Shown here: positions 57,411-64,000 of the stretch, piece after piece
Layout of the letters: each line of letters opens with the position of its first letter
Numbering within the stretch: the stretch's first letter is position 1
Source: Alitta virens
Taxonomy: Eukaryota > Annelida > Polychaeta > Phyllodocida > Nereididae
Assembly: GCA_932294295.1 (NCBI GenBank)
Contig: OW028584.1
Location: forward strand, 28,630,470 to 28,694,469
Direction of reading: 5' to 3'
Length of the DNA: 64,000 nt
Made by a program: the position numbers and the translations under genes
Notes under the pieces: generated by a model
Database searches by the model: none
Told to the model about the DNA's origin: nothing
What the model saw: the letters and a program-made list of their open reading frames with translations, nothing else

Positions 57411-58108
57411 TTTATAAATGTCATTTCGCACCATATCATAATGAACAACTGACCAATAACAGACGTCTTTTCATTGTATTGTCAAGTTACATGAAATATA
57501 AATTAACTACTGTAACAATTAGTGCCTTTGAAAAGTATGCTTCCTCAATGAATATCGATCGATTGAATATCAATCGATTTATCAATCTTGTGAACATTGA
57601 AGAACACAGAATTTATGACTCAGGATGATATATCAAAATGTACACAAAAGATAATAATTTACAAAATCAGCAACTATGTGGTTGTCTGTGTCAGTTTTAC
57701 CTAGGAAAGTAGATATAGCCCTGAGGCAGCAAATTGATTAGCTCTCTACAGCAGGGTATCACAGAGTGTAAAGTCATCCATCTTAGCAAACCTGTTATTA
57801 TCTCTTTTAGGCTATTTTGCACACTTGTAATCAGAGGGATTTGAGATAATCATCATTGACAACTTATTGTGGTGAGACTTCGAAGGACTGTCATTGAAAC
57901 CGGCAGATGGGATCAGCCGCTAAACTGAATTTCAAGGCAATGTGATGAAAATATCAAGGCTAATTCTTTGTAAAATCGATCATGCATTGTTATGCTTTAA
58001 TAATAGCCTTCAGTATTGTAATCCTAGACTAGCTTATTGTTTATGTGATATTCACTCTGCCAAACTGCAAGGTAAAATGCTATTATTGTATTAAAAAAAA
58101 ACAATTAA
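57411..58108. other. Gene-free stretch with ATCGAT/ATCAAT cluster
   Basis: 57548-57588 holds ATCGATCGATT, ATATCAATCGATTTATCAAT: overlapping Onecut/Cut-type words. Otherwise unrecognised. Confidence 0.35.
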
Positions 58109-58109
58109 A

Positions 58110-58630
58110 GCTGGGTCAATCCATATGAATTCACCAAAATTCAGACAAACTTCCCAGGTCACCATCTGAAAATATTCAGCAAAAACTACCAGTTGTAGGA
58201 CTATATAATTAATTGAAAAATCCAAAATTTCAGGTTTCCAGTGTCAATGGTTTAGAAGATACAGCAATTTGAAATTTTATTAATTTTTTGCGGAAAAGCA
58301 AAACAGCATGAATTTCCAAGTTCAGACGTCCATATCTCTCTTATTTTTCATAATGTAGGCATGAAACTTTGTACATAGGGTAAATAAGTTGTATTGAATC
58401 CATTTATGTGGTTACTTCAGGGCTATTGGTGATATTTTGCAAGCTGTATTGCTCTGAAAAAGGGCGAAAATGGGAAACGTTGCAAAACGAGACTATTTTT
58501 TGCAGGTCTGTGTAGAATCTATGCAAGAATAAGAGCCTATATTTATTTTCTTGCTTCTTATGGTCCACCTGCACATATATGAATGGCCGAGATGGGGAGC
58601 TTTCGGTGAATTCATATGGATTGACCCAGC
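58110..58630. mobile_element. 521 bp MITE with 26 bp perfect inverted ends
   Basis: 58110-58135 (GCTGGGTCAATCCATATG onward) is exactly inverted at 58605-58630. The interior is noncoding: the 89-codon minus frame crossing it has no domain. A DNA transposon is the simplest reading; superfamily unknown. Confidence 0.8.
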
Positions 58631-58632
58631 TG

Positions 58633-60489
58633 CATTGTCCATCGGTTTTTGTACCAACAAAAAGGCTATCCAAATGAAAGAAAATGCAAATTTACTGATG
58701 AATTTGACAACCCAAACTGTCTAGGTTGTACTAAATTAGAAATTATTGCCGGAATTTATTACATCGACTTTGTTTACATTTTAGCTAATTACTCAATGCA
58801 ACGTGATGGAGAGCGTCGCCGATTCGTGATTTCAGTCATTTTATGAAAAATTTAGGTCCTGGAATTTTGAAAATTCGAACAAAAATTAAAGGCACAGACT
58901 AATAAAATACATTACGAACTGACGACGCTAATGACGTTCATTTATGCTTCGTTTTCATTTCATTGGCCATAAAAGCACTTGCTATGTAAACAAATCGGCA
59001 ATTTTTGATGGCATGAAAAATTAAGTGATAGGGTATGCTTATTAATGTTATAGAGATATAGTGAACCTAGCAAGACCCTGATGGCATTTAATCAGTTTTT
59101 TAGAAGACAATGAAATGAATGCAATCGATTTTGGTCACTGTCATATTGAGTGACATTGCAGCTTTAAAGATCAATAACAGCGTTTAAGAAATATTTAATC
59201 TAAAACTAGCAAGCCAGACGAAATTCAATTTAAATCTTTCATAATTAGCATTTTGAAAATTGCCATTGATTGTCAGCAATGTGCTGTGTCAACAATTAGA
59301 GCTGATCAGAATGAAAGAAATCTTATGGAAAAATGACACTGCAGGAAACTTTGATAAAAATATAAAATCAAAGAAATTGAAAATTATCAAAATTGGAAAA
59401 TAGTATAAGCACACAGGAAAAGCCATAGCATTTGAAAAGTGTTATTTGGGTCAGATGCAATTTAAACTCAGGTAGTTTCAGATAAAATAGTCAGGATAGT
59501 AGAATTTTACCATGAAGACTACATTTGGTGCAAATTTAACTGGTTGTAATGATGAGATGGTATTCATCATAAGGTAGGATTAAAATGTGATGGCACTTGC
59601 ATTTGAAAAACTTTGCTCGTACGCTGACTGAAAATGGTGATAAAATTAGTTTTTATACAGAAATAGTTGAATCTGGTTTATAATAATATGGTTTTTTAAG
59701 TCGTATAACAACGCAAAAGTAATTAGACTAATAGCAAAATACACATATAATTGTTATAAAAAACTGTTCATATGATGATGATAGATAGATTGCAAAACTC
59801 TCATAGTATTGCTTTGATATGGTGAGCTATATCTAGCCTCTGTATGCTTCAGACTATAGCTGCCTTTCTTAGTCTTATAATACAGCCTGTGTTTTCTAAA
59901 TCACGATAAAGTGCCACACTAAACTGGGTTCTTGTAAGCTAAATGTGCAGTGAGGTCTAAGACAATATATATAGCCCCGGTACAGCTGCATGCGACTCAC
60001 TAATTTCCCATGGCGCTTTTATGAAGTCTTCCATGAATTTCACATACAAGGTGCAAGGATCAGTGGATCACCCAGCAAGCAACTTAGTTTTATGAACTCG
60101 TTACAGAATTTTGCTCTTAAAAAAGTTCCTAGTCACTGACGTAGAGGCTGGAGAAAATGAATCGAAGCAAAGCATTTAATGTACACTACATAATGCACAA
60201 ACATTTTATTTTTATTTTCCAACCTGTATGTCTTTCCTTTTCTGTCATTTTGTTTTTTCTTTTGCTAGGTATTGTTAATTTCCCTTTTAATGCTGACTTT
60301 AAGCAAATATCAATATAAAATGGTGTTGTCACAATACTTCCGAATTAAACATATACTTTATTTTCCGCACCTTTTCTCTCAGATTGTGACACTTGAAGTA
60401 AATGGTCAATAGATTTGAATTTGAATAGGTTTGGATAATTTCACTCACAATTCTATTATGACACCTGGCTTAAATATATTTTAATTTTT
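58633..60489. other. Gene-free stretch
   Basis: 58890-58990 holds TGACGACGCTAATGACGTTC and CATTGGCC, a loose echo of the CRE plus CCAAT arrangement at 8587-8645. Nothing else recognised. Confidence 0.35.
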
Positions 60490-60830
60490 GACCAGTTGCC
60501 AGACGCAGACGTTATGATCAAGTGATAAAGCTTGGCGTCTGCACCATATTGCAGGGCGGGGCCTATCTCAGAGGTAGCGCTCTGGGCTTCCAAACGCTGG
60601 GTCCCGGGTTCGATTCCCGGTCAAGCCTAAGTTGGATGGCTGTTTCATCCTTCGTCTCATTGTCATGGTCCCAGCCTGTCCTTATTAGCCCAACTGGTGC
60701 AGAAATACAGGACGTAAAGCCCTAATCACCACCACCACCTGCACCATATTGCACAATGCACATTTACCAGGTGGATGGGGACTTTGATTGCCCCAGCTTA
60801 GATATCAGTACAATAAGAAACCTGATTATT
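60490..60830 (-). mobile_element. SINE family 2 piece split by a family 1 SINE
   Basis: CCAGTTGCCAGACGCAGACG and AAGTGATAAAGCTTGG lie left, and TTTACCAGGTGGATGGGGAC lies right, of the inserted SINE. They match the 3' half of family 2. Confidence 0.65.
60554..60738 (+). mobile_element. SINE family 1, full length
   Basis: Head GGGGCCTATCTCAGAGGTAG, canonical B box GGTTCGATTCC, body and ACC tail. Perfect 15 bp target duplication CTGCACCATATTGCA at 60539-60553 and 60739-60753. Best-preserved copy in the window. Confidence 0.94.
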
Positions 60831-61467
60831 TTCATGTTATATTCTGCAGATTATAGTAAATTTAAAGAATCTGCAAAACATGCCCACCTTACATCAATTC
60901 AATGAGAACAACATGAGGTGAACTTCTCTGAAAGATTAATTCCACTTCCCCGTATAACCACCGGAAATTGCATCTATTATCACTCCTCTTGAACGGCACC
61001 ATCTCATGACTATTGTAATATGCTTTAATTAAAGTTCCAATGTTATAAATGAGCTTTTCTTCAGCTAGGCTTTACAGGAGACTTTTTTAGTAAATTGGGT
61101 TTTGCTGTTAGGACACTTCAGGCATCCGAATGACCGTTTTAATTTTGTAAGGGATATGTCTGTTCCGATGGCAACTGCATGGCGCTGTTTAGAACTTTCA
61201 GATTAGTAATTTGACGCTGTCCATAATTTTTTATTCGGGGAATTTCATAACGTTTCTTTGGTAATGGCATAACACAAATAAAAAGTAGGTCACGGGATAT
61301 GAATTTCATATAAGAATATTGAAACCGGGTTATTATACCAAATTTAAATTTATAATATAAAACATGGTATTTTATTTTTCAATACAATATGCCACTACAG
61401 GATCATATGACAGCATAATTCCATATTTCTTCATAGCTTATAAATGATATCAAAGATTTGGATAGAA
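60831..61467. other. Gene-free stretch
   Basis: No recognised feature. Confidence 0.4.
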
Positions 61468-61691
61468 CTCCCAGATAGTACAACCAAATCGGGACACCAT
61501 CATTTTCATATCGGCCACCATTGGACCAACCCAGATAGCATTCCAAATTGGGCCAGCTTCATTTCTATATCAGCTGCCGTCGTTGACATCCCCGACATCG
61601 TGTCAACATTGAAATGATTTGGAAAGCTGTCTGAGAACATTATATCAACATTGCCGATTGAAGTTATGCTGACGTTGTGCCGATTTGGAAT
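61468..61691. mobile_element. CCCAGATAGCATTCC MITE, one long copy with a partial copy beside it
   Basis: A complete but diverged copy runs from CCCAGATAGC (61530) to GCTATCTGG (61691), with an internal GATTTGGAAAGCTGTCTGAG that looks like an older right end. A partial copy starts at CCCAGATAGTACAACC (61472). Confidence 0.7.
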
Positions 61692-62156
61692 GCTATCTGG
61701 TTTCGAACAAAGTTGTTCTAGTCTAAATATACCAGAGCAAAAAACTGTCTATCAAATATGTTTAAATTTCCATATTAAGTGGCCAAATTTAATGAAAAAT
61801 GCATTTGTAGAACAGTAACAGCAAACATTCTAAAAAATGTGAAAAGGGACCTAAGGCTTTTCTTTTGTCTTTGTTTAGACTTATTAATTTGGCTTTAGTT
61901 ACTTTTGGCTTTTTTAATAAATTTCTTTTCATGTCTGAGGTTTATCTAATTTGGTAAACTTTTAGAATCTTCATGATAAAGGGATTATGCTGAGTTACAT
62001 CTTGTCGTATTTTTATCACATCATTCTGACACATATAAATATTAAATAATTATTGATCTAAAATATGGAAATAGTGTGAAAAAACAAAAACAAAAACAAA
62101 AACAGAAATGTTGTTCAAAAGTGAAGTTCACAGTTATTCGAAAATTTCTCTCAAAC
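61692..62156. other. Gene-free stretch
   Basis: An AAAAAC run at 62083-62104. Nothing else recognised. Confidence 0.4.
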
Positions 62157-62609
62157 TTACCTGTGAATAATAGAGGCAACACACACATAATGGCCTAAAA
62201 TCGGATCAAAATATATAATTTTGTAATTCATCAGTACACAAAGTACACCTTTATCCTTAACAGACAGTAAGATATAAATCTTACTTGCCAATCGTATTTT
62301 GTAATATTCATAAAGCCAACATACACATGTAACTCTGAACTCCACCAGAACACTTCCTGCATTTACTGCTTTGCATTGCAGTTTGCACAGGCATGAGACA
62401 ACTTCATACAACTTCATACCAAATTTACCGAGTAGTGTTTTCAAAAGAGGGGATATGTCAGAGTGCTGCCACATGCAAGGAGGAAAATCACGCTCAATAA
62501 ATTGCAGTTTGTGAATATGACGAAAAAGGAAATTGAATTTGTCTCCAGCTATCTTTCTTCCTGCCTTGTTATCAAAAGTCTTGTGCAGCAGCAACCAGCA
62601 TGAAGCCAT
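62157..62609 (-). CDS. Unrecognised 150-codon ORF, possible exon
   Basis: The longest ORF of unknown nature in the window. The first ~60 codons (e.g. KIAGDKFNFLFRHIHKLQFI, ERDFPPCMWQHSDISPLL) have a balanced composition that could be coding; the rest is hydrophobic and AT-driven. A CAACAG acceptor-like site lies just upstream on the minus strand (about 62621-62616). No family recognised; chance is still a fair explanation. Confidence 0.2.
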   Translation of the reverse strand: MASCWLLLHKTFDNKAGRKIAGDKFNFLFRHIHKLQFIERDFPPCMWQHSDISPLLKTLLGKFGMKLYEVVSCLCKLQCKAVNAGSVLVEFRVTCVCWLYEYYKIRLASKIYILLSVKDKGVLCVLMNYKIIYFDPILGHYVCVASIIHR

Positions 62610-62799
62610 GAATCAAAAACTGTTGACAGCCAGTTTGTGTTGAGAACAGATAGAAGCAATCACAGGGTATGTAGGGGGATTTGGGGTTCTGGGCAAAGCG
62701 TGCATGTTTTTCCCTTATCTTTCATAGTTCCTGCCTTAACCACAGGAAAAAATCTGTGCTGTAGCAGAGAATGGGTTGATACCAAGTTAGTCCCATACC

Positions 62800-62980
62800 A
62801 ATGCCCCAGTGTATCTGATCTCAAGCTTAGTCAGCTTAAATGACCAGCTGCCAGAGGCAGACGTAATGAGATATGTTGGAGTTCACACCATGTTACACAT
62901 TTATCCCATGGGTGGAGTCTCTTACTTGCCTCAGCATAGAAACTGAGTACAAGGCACCTCCAATTTGATGGCTCATGCAA
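62800..62980 (-). mobile_element. SINE family 2, long-tail subtype, head lost
   Basis: GACCAGCTGCCAGAGGCAGA, CCCATGGGTGGAGTCTCTTA and CACCTCCAATTTGATGGCTC match the family. It is interrupted at 62980 by a hairpin MITE fragment. Confidence 0.7.
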
Positions 62981-63018
62981 CCCAGATAGCATTCCAATTA
63001 GGGCTAGCATCGATTTTT
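62981..63018. mobile_element. CCCAGATAGCATTCC MITE, left end only
   Basis: CCCAGATAGCATTCCAATTA then GGGCTAGCATCG; the right side was replaced by the neighbouring MITE half. Confidence 0.6.
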
Positions 63019-63170
63019 ACCAATTAGTGCTGCATGTACTTTTAGATCCGACATTGAGTAGCCAGCTATAGCCAGACAGTTCCGTTTAGTGGCAGGTAGC
63101 ATCACATAGCAGAAGTTGTGTAGCTTTGTGTAGGTTCAATCTGACAGGTCGTTTTCAATGGAACTAACTG
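63019..63170 (+). mobile_element. CAGTTAGTTTCA MITE, right half
   Basis: TAGTGCTGCATGTACTTTTA and the TTGAGTAGCCAGCTATAGCC interior lead to GGAACTAACTG with TA at 63171-63172. The left half is absent. Confidence 0.8.
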
Positions 63171-63172
63171 TA

Positions 63173-63670
63173 GTAGTCTTCACAGAAATCTTGTCAAGTA
63201 ACTCTGTTCTCTTGACACTCTGTAACAATCAACTGGCTGTTTGTCTATTTTTCTGTACTCAGTCAGTCTGAAAATACCAGAGAATAGTGGCACAAAATGC
63301 AGCACAATGCATAGAAAACAATAAGATGATCAAAGCTTTTCCGATTGTAAGACAGTTTTTGAAGTTAGTTTTGAGGCATCTAAGTACAACTAAACAATAA
63401 GCCTAAGACCAGTTTTCAATATACACAGCTTTGTCTATTCTGCAATAGAGCCTACAATCTTGATATGCCTAATGGACTTGCAATGTGCTCTATGACTGTT
63501 GGTCCTCCTGATGTACTCCTTTTGAGATATACAAGCACTTGAAAGCCGCATGCCTGATTCTGACTGTACCAAATGTGCACTGCTTGACATTGCATAGAAT
63601 CAGATATTGTATAGATGGAGTAGGTTCTGTCATAGAGAATCTATGTATGGTTTCTCTATTGTTCTGTTGG
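63173..63670. other. Gene-free stretch
   Basis: No recognised feature. Confidence 0.4.
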
Positions 63671-63826
63671 GTACATGGCCAAATGTGCTATGTGCGTTTT
63701 CCATGCGTTTGGATAAACGCATGGAAAACGCATGGTTTTCACCTCATTTTAATTAGGTAAAACCATGCCTTTTTCATGCGTTTATCCTTCTCATGGAAAA
63801 CGCATGTGGCACACTTGGCCATGTAC
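63671..63826. mobile_element. GTACATGGCC hairpin MITE, complete 156 bp copy
   Basis: Outer ends GTACATGGCC...GGCCATGTAC. Each arm itself contains a GTTTTCCATGCGTTT hairpin, so small palindromes are nested in the large one. The central TTTTAATTAGG region is the loop. Best reference copy for the family seen at 14.6, 17.8, 21.1 and 45.5 kb. Confidence 0.85.
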
Positions 63827-64000
63827 ATTGCAGCATCGCTTATCAATGCATGCATGCATTTTTACAGCTCTGTGTTCTGTGGAGTGAAATTTTCAACTTC
63901 TAAATTCACATTTCCTGGTGTTGTAAAACACTTCAAAAGGTATGATTAACAGGATCAGACATTTTGATAGGAATTCAAATGAGCATCATAGATTACATTA

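Noticed and set aside
58404..58673. 89-codon minus-strand ORF in the 58.1-58.6 kb MITE
   Set aside because: It reads through the inverted end and has no domain; not a transposase.
60554..60640. tRNA-like sequences with good A and B boxes
   Set aside because: All are heads of SINEs with bodies, tails and target duplications. The anticodon stems do not form well, so they are not called tRNA genes.

Overview
The window looks like AT-rich nuclear DNA of an invertebrate animal. There are no operons, ribosome binding sites or dense coding. It contains one intact intronless GPCR coding exon, one wrecked complement-control-protein (sushi) exon, several non-LTR retrotransposon pieces, two tRNA-derived SINE families, several hairpin or MITE families, and many micro- and minisatellites. 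A class A GPCR of FMRFamide-receptor type together with sushi modules fits a bilaterian, probably marine, invertebrate. I cannot name the species or phylum from sequence alone.

Layout. 1-5.5 kb: 3' piece of a LINE (minus strand), a long AGAGG microsatellite, a possible CRE/CCAAT/TATA promoter with a hairpin leader, a MITE whose arms contain perfect RFX X-box palindromes, a Tc1/mariner-type MITE and a LINE remnant. 5.9-12 kb: SINEs (family 1), a sushi exon broken by a SINE and a frameshift, an AP-1-containing palindrome, a 160 bp foldback and another LINE remnant. 12.1-23.9 kb: a segmental tandem array with three ~3.25 kb units plus a partial fourth. 24-33 kb: SINE family 2, dispersed repeats, a CCGG-rich element, an element with two CREs and a 10 bp minisatellite. 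33.6-34.8 kb: the GPCR on the minus strand with an upstream in-frame stop and a splice acceptor for its 5' UTR exon. 35-48 kb: mostly unrecognised DNA with LINE tails, MITEs, SINEs and a 21 bp minisatellite. 48.2-50.9 kb: a 5'-truncated LINE carrying a 754-codon reverse-transcriptase ORF and a probable 8 bp target duplication. 51-64 kb: a TAAT-rich block, a three-layer nest (SINE, then LINE, then foldback), MITEs with long inverted ends, SINEs nested in SINEs, and a complete 156 bp nested palindrome.

How it works together. The only gene I would defend as functional is the GPCR at 33579-34709. The rest is the record of mobile-element activity. LINE proteins of the kind seen at 48.3 kb are the expected source of enzyme for the SINEs, although no shared 3' end was seen here that would tie a SINE family to this LINE. 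The hairpin elements have no transposase in the window and would depend on one elsewhere. All family assignments were made by eye, without database searches.
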